21,421 bases of DNA from the NCBI GenBank assembly GCA_018896835.1, contig JAHILS010000038.1:1-21421 (forward strand). The letters are read 5' to 3'. The notes beneath the pieces were generated by a model that was not told the origin of the DNA, did not search any database, and was given only the letters and a program-made list of their open reading frames with translations. A program made the translations under genes and the position numbers. Shown here in pieces: positions 7,817 to 15,020 of this stretch (its first letter is position 1; every line of letters begins with the position of its first letter). Source of the stretch: Patescibacteria group bacterium. GTDB taxonomy: Bacteria > Patescibacteriota > Patescibacteriia > UBA9934.

Positions 7817-8497
7817 CTACTTTTCCACGCAAGTTTGTTCGATGGCGTCCATGTCTTGTTCAATAGCCTCAACCGATCCACCTTCGTTTTTGGCAATCGT
7901 TAGGGCCACATTGTAATGATCAAGTGCTTTTTGACACTGGCCGTCTTGTGCGTACCAAGTTCCAAGTTGCACCATTGCCCACTGCGTTTGACCAATCGTG
8001 TCTATGTATTCAAACAGTATTGCTTCGACTTCTGAAGTCCTACTCTCATCACGTGAGACGACCTGGATTAAATCACGATAAAACTCTTCCATTGGTGCAA
8101 GTTGCAAGGCTGTGCGATAAGCTGATTCCGCATTTACCCAATCCTCCATGTGATACAAAATATTTCCATAAGTACTCCAAGCAGCCGGGTTAATTGAGTT
8201 GTAAGTAAAGTACTCTTCGTAAATTTCCCGAGCCTGCGCTAAGTCGCCTAAGTAATAGGCATTTAGGCCAGCGATTTCATAAAGATTCAAGTCTGGGCGT
8301 TGGTCTGCTTGTTTGGAAGCAGAGATTGAAGAGAGTGCTTGGGACAACTGCTGTTGCAAAGTAACAACAGTTTCCGGGTCTGATTGCACATCCATATGAG
8401 TAACAAGTCCGCGGTAAGGGTTCGTGGTGTTATAAATCCAGTAACCGCCAGCCACAACTATCACAATCGTTGCTAAAATAAATGGTAATTTTTTCAT
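7817..8497 (-). CDS. Membrane-anchored TPR protein, first gene of the operon
   Basis: A 226-residue protein with an N-terminal signal anchor (KK, then LPFILATIVIVVAGGYWIY, residues 4-23) and a soluble extracytoplasmic part. From about residue 72 there are tetratricopeptide-like helix pairs: LYEIAGLNAYYLGDLAQARE, AWSTYGNILYHMEDWVNAES with AYRTALQLAP, and WAMVQLGTWYAQDGQCQKAL with DHYNVALTIA. Each has the small-residue and aromatic pattern of TPRs. TPRs mediate protein-protein contacts. Directly upstream of a secreted protease, this may be a scaffold or partner for protease or substrate at the membrane. It begins ~19 nt after a predicted start point (promoter 8523-8551) and has only a weak A-rich ribosome site. 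Its stop is 1 nt before the GTG of the subtilase. Confidence 0.88.
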   Translation of the reverse strand: MKKLPFILATIVIVVAGGYWIYNTTNPYRGLVTHMDVQSDPETVVTLQQQLSQALSSISASKQADQRPDLNLYEIAGLNAYYLGDLAQAREIYEEYFTYNSINPAAWSTYGNILYHMEDWVNAESAYRTALQLAPMEEFYRDLIQVVSRDESRTSEVEAILFEYIDTIGQTQWAMVQLGTWYAQDGQCQKALDHYNVALTIAKNEGGSVEAIEQDMDAIEQTCVEK

Positions 8498-8522
8498 AGT
8501 TTTTTCTAAAGATTATGTGGAT

Positions 8523-8551
8523 ATTTTATCCAATTGTGAGCTTTTGAGCAA
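8523..8551 (-). promoter_or_regulatory. Predicted sigma70-type promoter of the TPR-protease-glycosyltransferase operon
   Basis: Reading the minus strand, TTGCTC (8551-8546), a 17-nt spacer, and TAAAAT (8528-8523, five of six consensus bases). Transcription would start near 8516, about 19 nt before the TPR start codon at 8497. The -35 element is weak, so the call rests on spacing, the -10 and position upstream of the first operon gene. Confidence 0.45.
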
Positions 8552-8558
8552 ATGATAC

Positions 8559-8790
8559 TTGACCCCAGTGGCGGGTGGGGCCTGACCCCAAGGGTAAAAT
8601 TCAAGATTAAAGACTTGACCCTAAGGGTAGGAGGGTCAAGCCAGAGGATGACAAAGAACGCTAAATTATTAATACTTCAAATAATTTGGTGCCTGACCCC
8701 ATAGGCAAAATTCAAAGTTAGAGCCCTGACCCCAAGAGTATAGTGCCTGACCCCGTGGTAAAAATTCACAGTTAGAGCCCTGACCCTAAA
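8559..8790. repeat. Composite TGACCC repeat (three ~50-nt units, REP-like)
   Basis: TGACCC occurs with its T at 8560, 8583, 8616, 8694, 8727, 8748 and 8781. Three pairs are separated by exactly 33 nt (8583/8616, 8694/8727, 8748/8781). Each pair belongs to a unit that aligns without gaps: GCCTGACCCC, a variable few bases, AAAATTCA, a segment like AAGTTAGAGCCC, then TGACCC. The first unit is followed by an inverted copy, CTTGACCCT (8614-8622) versus AGGGTCAAG (8632-8640). GTGCCTGACCCC-type motifs recall REP elements mobilised by RAYT (IS200-like) transposases, but no transposase is present. This block fills most of the 374-nt gene-free stretch 8498-8871. Confidence 0.8.
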
Positions 8791-8804
8791 AGGCGCGAAA
8801 ACCG

Positions 8805-8829
8805 AACACCCCGCCGAAGGCGGGGTGTT
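8805..8829 (-). terminator. Rho-independent terminator of the giant surface-protein gene
   Basis: A perfect 11-bp stem: AACACCCCGCC at 8805-8815, GAA loop, and GGCGGGGTGTT at 8819-8829. Read on the minus strand, the loop closes as the very stable C-UUCG-G tetraloop, and the stem is followed by CGGTTTT, a modest U tract. It lies 42 nt past the stop codon of the surface-protein gene, as expected for its terminator. In the plus direction the trailing TTTTGG is too short to make it clearly bidirectional. Confidence 0.85.
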
Positions 8830-8871
8830 TTGGTACTTGATTGCTCAAGATTTGAGGATTTCTAATCGAGA

Positions 8872-11800
8872 TTAGAATTGGATTGCACCACCAGTGATAG
8901 GCAAGCTATCCACTAGGTATGAACCCCATCCTTGTTGAGCAGCTGTAAGTCCAGCTGTTCCATCGTCTTCCCAATAGAATGAATCAGGTCGGCGAAGAAT
9001 GTTCTGTGCAGTTACAGGCAATGTCATGTCTCGTCCAAGGTAGCCACGAACCAAGGTAACGGTTAGCGTGTCTACGCTTGTAACAAGCACGATTTCCTCA
9101 GTTGCGTCACATGTTGTGTCAGCGCCTGATAGACATAGCTGATCACCTTCTGTGATTCCAGTTACAGCACTTAAGATAAGCGCGGTATCTGCAATTGTTA
9201 TAGCCGGATCATTGATTGTAACTGTTGGGTTTACCCATGTTGAGAACTCAGTTGATCCAACGAGTGTGAACTGAATAGTGTCATGGTTTGTTGAAGAAGC
9301 TCCCATTGAGTCAAAGTACAAGGCAAATGTGTATGTGGTTCCTGCTGGAACTACAAGTGCTTCTGCGTCTGTGCTGAACTCTAATTGAACATAGTCAACT
9401 TGTGCGTCTTGGGCAAGGTCTGCTGTTGTCGCGCCTTCCAAGAATGTCCACTCTGCATCGTCATCAAGAGCGGTACCAATTCCAGTTGTAGTCAAGTTGT
9501 ACAAGTCAAAGTCAGATGTTTGGATATCATCTCCAGCCAATCCTGCATCTGGATCCCAACAATTCCATGGTGTTGCTGATGATTCATTGTCTGTTGAAGA
9601 AAGCTTCCATGCAAAGTCATGGATAATCACATCTTCATTTGCAGATGCGGAAACATTGAAGCGGTAAACTTCTTGATCGCCAGGAACCTTTGTGCCAGAT
9701 GGGCTTAATGAACTCAAGCTTACAGTTGGCATAGTTTCCTTAACAACGAATGTTGCGATTCCGTCTGTTGAGTACAATTCATCTCCAACAGCGCTTACAT
9801 CGTCGTCATCCAATGTTGATCCTGATCCAACTCCAACAGCGCTGTAGTTGTCATCATTTGTTGCGTCAACAAAGAATCCCATACGAACCTTTTCTCCGGA
9901 AGTTGCTGATCCGCCTGCGTTTCTGTCAATAACAGGAACGTTTACATAAACATCAACCGTAGCTGGATCGTCAGTAGTTACATAGATTGGAGCTGTTGCC
10001 AAGCTAAACTTAGCTTCGTTTCCGTTCATTGTAGCTGTAGCGCTTCCAGTAGTTCCATCCTCAAGTGGGTACTCAATTGTAACCAATGAGATGTTATTTG
10101 CGTATCCGCTATCGTTACATGTTGTTGTTAAACATGAACCTGGGGTTACATCATCTACATCTACATCGTTATCTTCACCCTGCTCTTCTGAAACTGTAAA
10201 TGTCTTAACTCGGAATGCTTCGTTTGTTGCTGTAATTCTGTATGAAGCTACATGATTATCTGTTGTATTTGTCAACACAAAATCTGCGCTTGGTGTTCCA
10301 GAATCGGCAGTAACCGCGATTGTTCCAGCTGCATTAACAGTTACGATAACTGCGCTTGCAAGAGTTGTTCCACCGTTTAGAGCGTCAGCAGCTGCGCCAG
10401 CGCTTGTAAGTGGATCAACATCTGTTCCTTCATCATCCTGTGTATCGATGTCCTCTGAGGCATCAGCAATATCGAATGTGAAGTAGTCAGGACCTGCATC
10501 AGATGGATTTGCAAAGTTACATACAAGTTGAATCTTTTGTGTTTCACCTGCTCCCAATGTCCAGTTTACATTACTAAATGTAAGTGTCTGTCCATTGCTT
10601 GCTGGTGACTCTGGTCCGTCAAGAAGAACATCATTGATGTCATAGATAGAACATGAGCTAACGAAATCGTTAACATCAGTTCCTGTTACTCCACCTATAG
10701 TTGAAGTTCCCGAACCGTCAGCGTCCCCATAAATAGAGAACATAACGTCAGTAACTTCTACATCTCCTGAATCTCCAGCAACAAGGTTGAAATCAACAAC
10801 ATTTACGTCGCTCATTCCTTGAATTGTTGTGAAGTCTGTTGGAGTTGAAGCCAAAGACATTGTTAATGAAGCACTTCTAGCTGTTTGTGCATAACCTGTG
10901 ATGTCTGCCGAAGGCACAACATCAGTTGCGTTTGTAAGAGTGTCACCATTAGTGTCCTCTGCTACAAATCCTGAGATATCTACAGTTGCTCCAAGCGCTG
11001 TTCCTGTTGTGACCGTGTCATCAACATCTACAACAACTTGAAGCGTGAGAGTTTCACCAGCTTCCATTTCGAAGTCGTCGGTGAAATCAATTGTTTGTGC
11101 ACCGTCTTGTGTTCCAGCAGCTCCACAAACTACAGTAATACAGTCAAGTTCAAGTGGTCCCATGACTGTCTCCCCAGTCTCAGCGTTTACAAGTTTGATG
11201 TCGGAAACGTTTCCTTCTGCACCAGTGTTGATAAGACCATCGTTATCGTCTCCTGAGTCATCACCTGGTGTAAATGGATTATTATTTCCGTCATCTTCAG
11301 CACCTACGATAATATCAAGATCTTTAATAGTAATATCTTGTACTGTTGTAAGTGTGAATTCAAGAAGAACTTGGTCGTTGCTGTTTGTGCGAATATCACC
11401 AGCAGTTGGTCCGGATAGAGCGAATGTTACATCGCCTCCCAAGATTGTTGAACTGCTTCGTTCATCTGTTGAAGTTGAGTTATTATATTGATCAATACCC
11501 AAACTATCTCCTTCAGTTACAGTTGCTGCGTTCATTGGGAATCCATAGTCTGTCCCAATAGCTGTAACATCAATGGCTTTGTCAATATAAACATAGATTG
11601 TATCTGCCGCTTCTCCACCAATATCAGCGGTAAGGGTGAATACTTCATTCTTACCTTTCGCGATATTAATTTCTTCATCAAAATCAAATGCAACTAACTT
11701 GTCTCCGATGTACTCACCTGTGGAGATAACTACGTCATCAACCCACAACTTATAGTCGGAGTGATCAGCGCCGTTATCAACCTTCAATGTCAAAGCTTGA

Positions 11801-13071
11801 ACATCTCCACCTTCGGTTGCTGTTGTAATCTTGAATTTACCAATGATTGCATCGTTTTGACCTAGTGATGGGTTATCTATTGTGCCATATGCATCAAATA
11901 CCAAAGTACCTGCAACTTGTGTTGAAGCTTCAAAAACGTTTCCATTAATTGGGAAACTTCCTGAAACGTCTCCGTCTGCATCTATATCACTAGCAGCTAC
12001 AAGACCAAATTGGATCTCCTCACCACCTGAAGCGTTCAATGTAACATGAACAGTAATTGTTCGTGTTTCGTGAGCACTAAGGTCTATGTTTAGACTTCCA
12101 AATGTAGCCTTTCGAGTTGATGAATTGACTGATCGAGCTTCTGTCAATCGAGTGTTACCTTCAAAAAGGTAAACATCTGAAACATCAGTAGAAGCTGAAA
12201 GACCAACCATTGAAATAGCGATTTGATCTACCTCAGCCGCCTGTGATCCAGCTGTAAGATCAAAACTTAATACTTCAACCATGTTGGTGTTGTAAGGAAC
12301 AGTTGTTCCTGCTGGGTTTGAAGATGATAGTTTTACTGTAACATCACCTGTTGCAACAACTTCTTCTACTCCACCTTGTTGTGAAGCGTCAGTCAGAGCG
12401 CTAACTTCTGATGAAATACTTGCACCAGATGTTAAAGCGCTGTCATCAATGCTTGCTCCGTCTAGGAAGAAAGCTGATTTCATGTTGTTTGCTGTGCGTC
12501 CAGCTGAAGTTACTACCTGCTTTTCTCCGCCCCATGATAGAACGTAGTCAGAACCATCCATGTACATCATTCCGTCATATGCGACAGCTGATTCCAATGG
12601 AAGTCCTTCTGTGTAGTCTGAGAAGAAAACGTCTGGTACGTCATGAATATTTGAAGCCCAGTCGCTTCCTGCGTAGTCTTCTGCAACTTCAGCGGATCCA
12701 ATATGTAATATTGTTCCGTCGGTTGAAACTGCATAAACATTTGGGTTTGATGTGATCTTTACCCAGTATGAACCTGGTCGGTAAACAACGTTTCCGCCAA
12801 GGGCGATATCAGCCAAAGCGCTGTCTGAGATTGTCTCAACACCGCTAAAGTCTGTATACCATGTGAAATATGTCTTCTCGTTAGGGAATATATATCGTGT
12901 TCCGTCTGGAGCGTAATAATATACCGTAGAGAGAGATTCGCTCTTGATAAGGCCACCTACTTCCGCTGCACTAGCTGTGCTTGGAGTAAGAACGGCGCTC
13001 AATGAGCCAAGAACCATAGCAGCGATTGTTACCACTGCGAAGATTCTCTTTAGTTGAAATGCATCTTGCAT
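8872..13071 (-). CDS. Giant secreted Ig-like surface protein (probable S-layer/envelope protein)
   Basis: A 1399-residue exported protein. Signal peptide at residues 1-36 (LKR, then IFAVVTIAAMVLG, cleavage near STASA-A). Residues ~38-165 form the YFTW module also found in the subtilase. From ~242 onward come about six beta-rich, Ig-like units starting near 242, 387, 547, 729, 915 and 1112, with openings such as VKLSSSNPAGTTVP and VSLSSLSPSGTKVPGD. Thr, Ser, Asp and Gly dominate; Lys is scarce. Asp-rich loops (for example PGDDSGDDNDG) suggest calcium binding. Short cysteine loops are present (CITVVC, CLTTTC). Near the C-terminus an EGDQ...VTLVRGYLG segment appears inserted into the last unit. 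ATG 13071 is chosen over the in-frame ATG 13122: it gives a clean signal peptide and has AAAGGA 11 nt upstream. The third gene after the sigma and DUF5667 genes, it is probably the main envelope protein; S-layer identity is inferred. Confidence 0.92.
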   Translation of the reverse strand: MQDAFQLKRIFAVVTIAAMVLGSLSAVLTPSTASAAEVGGLIKSESLSTVYYYAPDGTRYIFPNEKTYFTWYTDFSGVETISDSALADIALGGNVVYRPGSYWVKITSNPNVYAVSTDGTILHIGSAEVAEDYAGSDWASNIHDVPDVFFSDYTEGLPLESAVAYDGMMYMDGSDYVLSWGGEKQVVTSAGRTANNMKSAFFLDGASIDDSALTSGASISSEVSALTDASQQGGVEEVVATGDVTVKLSSSNPAGTTVPYNTNMVEVLSFDLTAGSQAAEVDQIAISMVGLSASTDVSDVYLFEGNTRLTEARSVNSSTRKATFGSLNIDLSAHETRTITVHVTLNASGGEEIQFGLVAASDIDADGDVSGSFPINGNVFEASTQVAGTLVFDAYGTIDNPSLGQNDAIIGKFKITTATEGGDVQALTLKVDNGADHSDYKLWVDDVVISTGEYIGDKLVAFDFDEEINIAKGKNEVFTLTADIGGEAADTIYVYIDKAIDVTAIGTDYGFPMNAATVTEGDSLGIDQYNNSTSTDERSSSTILGGDVTFALSGPTAGDIRTNSNDQVLLEFTLTTVQDITIKDLDIIVGAEDDGNNNPFTPGDDSGDDNDGLINTGAEGNVSDIKLVNAETGETVMGPLELDCITVVCGAAGTQDGAQTIDFTDDFEMEAGETLTLQVVVDVDDTVTTGTALGATVDISGFVAEDTNGDTLTNATDVVPSADITGYAQTARSASLTMSLASTPTDFTTIQGMSDVNVVDFNLVAGDSGDVEVTDVMFSIYGDADGSGTSTIGGVTGTDVNDFVSSCSIYDINDVLLDGPESPASNGQTLTFSNVNWTLGAGETQKIQLVCNFANPSDAGPDYFTFDIADASEDIDTQDDEGTDVDPLTSAGAAADALNGGTTLASAVIVTVNAAGTIAVTADSGTPSADFVLTNTTDNHVASYRITATNEAFRVKTFTVSEEQGEDNDVDVDDVTPGSCLTTTCNDSGYANNISLVTIEYPLEDGTTGSATATMNGNEAKFSLATAPIYVTTDDPATVDVYVNVPVIDRNAGGSATSGEKVRMGFFVDATNDDNYSAVGVGSGSTLDDDDVSAVGDELYSTDGIATFVVKETMPTVSLSSLSPSGTKVPGDQEVYRFNVSASANEDVIIHDFAWKLSSTDNESSATPWNCWDPDAGLAGDDIQTSDFDLYNLTTTGIGTALDDDAEWTFLEGATTADLAQDAQVDYVQLEFSTDAEALVVPAGTTYTFALYFDSMGASSTNHDTIQFTLVGSTEFSTWVNPTVTINDPAITIADTALILSAVTGITEGDQLCLSGADTTCDATEEIVLVTSVDTLTVTLVRGYLGRDMTLPVTAQNILRRPDSFYWEDDGTAGLTAAQQGWGSYLVDSLPITGGAIQF
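12577..12960 (-). other. N-terminal YFTW module of the surface protein
   Basis: Residues ~38-165 of the mature N-terminus. Two related halves can be seen: one with LIKSESLSTVYY, DGTRYIFPNE and YFTWYTDF, and one with WVKITSNPNVYA, DGTILHIGSA and DVPDVFFSDY. The same order of anchors occurs in the subtilase C-terminus (6262-6687). From memory, similar modules occur in many Parcubacteria exported proteins. Confidence 0.75.
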
Positions 13072-13082
13072 AATCAATTCTA

Positions 13083-13088
13083 TCCTTT
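13083..13088 (-). promoter_or_regulatory. Ribosome binding site supporting ATG 13071
   Basis: AAAGGA on the minus strand lies 11 nt before ATG 13071. It supports this start over the upstream in-frame ATG 13122, which has no comparable motif and would put a non-signal leader ahead of the export signal. Confidence 0.6.
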
Positions 13089-13130
13089 CTATTATTATGA
13101 GTAGTGGCGTACTTTTGGCCATGCGGCCTC

Positions 13131-13155
13131 GACTTTTCTAAAAATACACCGGTTC
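13131..13155 (-). promoter_or_regulatory. Candidate ECF-sigma promoter of the surface-protein gene
   Basis: On the minus strand, GAACC (13155-13151), a 17-nt spacer and GTC (13133-13131), the layout of ECF promoters (GAAC-type -35, GTC-type -10). Start would fall ~50 nt before ATG 13071. No convincing sigma70 promoter was found in the 162-nt gap. An ECF sigma factor is encoded two genes upstream, so direct control is plausible, but short motifs like these arise easily by chance. Confidence 0.3.
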
Positions 13156-13168
13156 GAACATTAGTTTA

Positions 13169-13189
13169 AGGAAACGCTTACGCGTTCCT
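13169..13189. other. Hairpin upstream of the surface-protein gene
   Basis: AGGAAACGC / GCGTTCCT arms with a TTAC loop form an 8-bp stem with one bulged A. It lies between the DUF5667 stop and the surface-protein gene. There is no U tract on either side, so it is not a classical terminator. It could be an attenuating structure or processing site separating regulator and surface-protein transcripts. Confidence 0.45.
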
Positions 13190-13233
13190 ATCAAGAGTCA
13201 CCATTTACATGACGACCCCTAGATAGAAACAGG

Positions 13234-14364
13234 TTATTGAGTGATTTGTTGGTCTGGCAAGTTAATAATCTGATTAACTTCAATGTTTTGATCATCGACG
13301 ACTTCTTCAACTTCTACTACTTCGTCGGCTATTTGATCTTGTTGAATAGCATCCATGGCTGTCATGATGTTGTTCTCTATTACAACCAGTTGAGCTTCTA
13401 TGTCTAAAAGTGTTGTGTCAGACGATCGCAAGATATCAAATGCGTTTCTGTACCCACCAGCCACAAACAAGTTCATAGCACCAGCAACGTCGTCGGTTGC
13501 TTGATTAACTGCAAACTCTAAGCGCTTAAGATCGTCGGTGGTGACAATTCCCAGTAATTCATTTTCTGCAATTACCTGACCGATTGTTTGTACGCGCCCA
13601 AGGTCAAAGGTCTGTCGTTCACGCAAGTCTGTATATTCGTTCTTAAACGATCGGCTAAGAGCTGCTTCTGATTGATCTGATACTTGCACCTCGTGCACGT
13701 CCATTAAGGCGTCAACTGCCGAATTTGAAACTTTGTTTGTGGTGAGTTGAGCTTCTGATACTGCAACGTCTTGACCGTTGACAACACCAAGCTCTGCTTG
13801 AATAGTACTTATTTTTTCATCAAGAACGCTGGCCACTGTTAGAACGTCACCCTGACCGTCTAACTTCATCTGGGAAAGAGCGTCACCTGCTTTGATAACC
13901 TCAGCTTCTAATGCGTGCATTGTTTCTTGCATGTATTTTTCAGTTCGACCGTCATCCATTGTTTGCAATGTCTGGATCTCGACCATGCGACGTTGGGCAA
14001 ACTGGGTGTGCAAAACTGCTCGATTGTCAGAAGACGCAATCATTAACTGTGCTTGTTCTGTCATTAGCTTTACTCCATAAAGTGTGTCGCCGGGGATACT
14101 ACCAACAGCAGCTTTTACAGTTGTGAACCATCCGCCAAACAAAAGCGCAAAAATAACAAGACTCACACCAACTGGGCGAGTCACAAAACTAAAGCTATTC
14201 CATTTCATGTAGGCAATGCCGGCGCCTTCAATAACTCGGCCGTCGTGATGACCGATGGCTGTTAAAAGTCGTGTACTTGCCAATTCTTGCTCAACATCAT
14301 TGACCCACCCAGCTGATGGGTGATTTTTGAGGTCTTTGAGTTGTGCAATTATGTCGCGACTCAT
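13234..14364 (-). CDS. DUF5667 single-pass membrane protein, probable anti-sigma factor
   Basis: A 376-residue protein. Residues 1-60 form a cytoplasmic N-terminus with a short helical region (IIAQLKDLKNHPSAGWVNDV). One TM follows at ~62-80 (GVSLVIFALLFGGWF) and then an extracytoplasmic DUF5667 domain beginning with SIPGDTLYGVKLMTEQAQL and the helical AVLHTQFAQRRMVEI. The rest is mostly helical and acidic, ending in a VVEVEEVVDDQN-type tail. DUF5667 proteins in CPR and Actinobacteria are typically encoded right after an ECF sigma factor, and here the start lies 1 nt after the sigma stop. The predicted role is to hold the sigma factor at the membrane and release it on an envelope signal. No zinc-binding HxxxCxxC anti-sigma motif is seen, so the N-terminal contact is inferred only. 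Confidence 0.85.
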   Translation of the reverse strand: MSRDIIAQLKDLKNHPSAGWVNDVEQELASTRLLTAIGHHDGRVIEGAGIAYMKWNSFSFVTRPVGVSLVIFALLFGGWFTTVKAAVGSIPGDTLYGVKLMTEQAQLMIASSDNRAVLHTQFAQRRMVEIQTLQTMDDGRTEKYMQETMHALEAEVIKAGDALSQMKLDGQGDVLTVASVLDEKISTIQAELGVVNGQDVAVSEAQLTTNKVSNSAVDALMDVHEVQVSDQSEAALSRSFKNEYTDLRERQTFDLGRVQTIGQVIAENELLGIVTTDDLKRLEFAVNQATDDVAGAMNLFVAGGYRNAFDILRSSDTTLLDIEAQLVVIENNIMTAMDAIQQDQIADEVVEVEEVVDDQNIEVNQIINLPDQQITQ

Positions 14365-14365
14365 A

Positions 14366-14893
14366 TTATTTTTCAGTTTTTAGCCTTAAGGCCTTTTTTG
14401 CGCGGTGCAAGAGCACCCGCACGCTTCCAGTAGTTTTTTCTAAAGATTCGGCAATCTCTCCTATGCTTAGCTCGTCCAAGTACCTCATTATCAGCACATC
14501 TTTATATTCCTCTTTCATGGTGCGGATAATGGCAATGAGCTTTTGCTGATCTTGCCTGTCTGAGAGATCTTCCGCTATATCATGGTCATCAGTTACATCT
14601 TCCGCGTCTTCCACTCCAACCTCCAAACGGCGCTTTCGATAATGATCAGCAATCACGTTTCTGGCTATTCGGTAGAATAAGGCTGCGGGATTGTTAACAA
14701 GCGAGGAAGTCGCATATTCCCAACCGCGCAGGAAAACTTCGGCCGTGAGCTCTTCTGCATCTTCCTTTTGAGCAACACGGAAAGCGATGAAGCGACGGAT
14801 GCGGGAAACGTAAAAATTATACAGTTCTCCGTACGCGGCTGTATCTCGAAACCTAAAAACTCGAAATAGAAGGAATTTGTTTCGATGTCGCAT
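14366..14893 (-). CDS. ECF-type RNA polymerase sigma factor
   Basis: A 175-residue group IV sigma factor. Region 2 spans ~15-80: AAYGELYNFYVSRIRRFIAF, then KEDAEELTAEVFLRGWEY, the core-binding and -10 recognition helix. An acidic linker (~90-112) follows. Region 4 spans ~116-170: YKDVLIMRYLDELSIGEIAE and TTGSVRVLLHRAKKALR, the -35 reading helix-turn-helix. There is no region 1.1 or region 3, as expected for ECF sigmas. It is transcribed from a strong predicted promoter (14951-14979). The DUF5667 gene follows after 1 nt, and the giant surface-protein gene lies beyond that, so the surface gene is the natural candidate target. A Shine-Dalgarno is weak (AAGTGA close to the ATG). Confidence 0.95.
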   Translation of the reverse strand: MRHRNKFLLFRVFRFRDTAAYGELYNFYVSRIRRFIAFRVAQKEDAEELTAEVFLRGWEYATSSLVNNPAALFYRIARNVIADHYRKRRLEVGVEDAEDVTDDHDIAEDLSDRQDQQKLIAIIRTMKEEYKDVLIMRYLDELSIGEIAESLEKTTGSVRVLLHRAKKALRLKTEK

Positions 14894-14950
14894 TTCACTT
14901 AATAAGTCGTTTAAAATCCTTTTATGTTACACATCGCTAAAAGGCCAGTA

Positions 14951-14979
14951 AATATAGCATAAAACCGGGTTTTTATCAA
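14951..14979 (-). promoter_or_regulatory. Sigma70-type promoter with extended -10, upstream of the ECF sigma gene
   Basis: On the minus strand, TTGATA (14979-14974), an exact 17-nt spacer and TATATT (14956-14951), preceded by TGC (extended -10). Start near 14944, about 50 nt ahead of the sigma ATG. It is one of the best promoter matches in the window. Confidence 0.75.
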
Positions 14980-14986
14980 TGCTCGC

Positions 14987-15015
14987 TTGACTTTTTCCCT
15001 GTTTTTGGCTACACT
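14987..15015 (+). promoter_or_regulatory. Sigma70-type promoter of the HTH / GH-like / DUF11 / DUF1704 operon
   Basis: TTGACT (14987-14992), an exact 17-nt spacer and TACACT (15010-15015). Start near 15022, ~26 nt before the ATG at 15048. Its -35 box lies only 7 bp from the -35 box of the opposing sigma-gene promoter, so polymerase binding at the two must interfere. Confidence 0.7.
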
Positions 15016-15020
15016 AGCGT

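Noticed and set aside
7429..7866. Plus-strand 145-codon open frame opposite the subtilase
   Set aside because: It is antisense to the S8 catalytic domain, has no recognisable motif and no ribosome site, and runs into the TPR gene.
7816..7896. ATG 7896 as start of the subtilase
   Set aside because: It would overlap the TPR gene by 80 nt and place ~35 basic, non-signal residues before the export signal.
8559..8790. The TGACCC repeat as a CRISPR array
   Set aside because: Units are few and imperfect, the interior AAAATTCA core is itself conserved (not unique spacers), and no cas genes are nearby.
8498..8871. Small protein gene in the spacer
   Set aside because: No start/ribosome-site combination with a plausible reading frame was found. 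The repeats, promoter and terminator account for the stretch.
11045..11491. Plus-strand 148-codon open frame opposite the giant surface-protein gene
   Set aside because: It is antisense to a clearly coding gene with a signal peptide and repeated domains. Its product is low-complexity Ser/Val/Pro-rich, as expected from a mirrored Thr/Ser/Asp-rich gene.
13072..13122. ATG 13122 as start of the surface protein
   Set aside because: It would put 17 residues before an otherwise ideal signal peptide. ATG 13071 has AAAGGA upstream.
13169..13189. Hairpin as terminator after the DUF5667 gene
   Set aside because: The stem has a bulge and no U tract follows in the minus direction; listed only as a structure.
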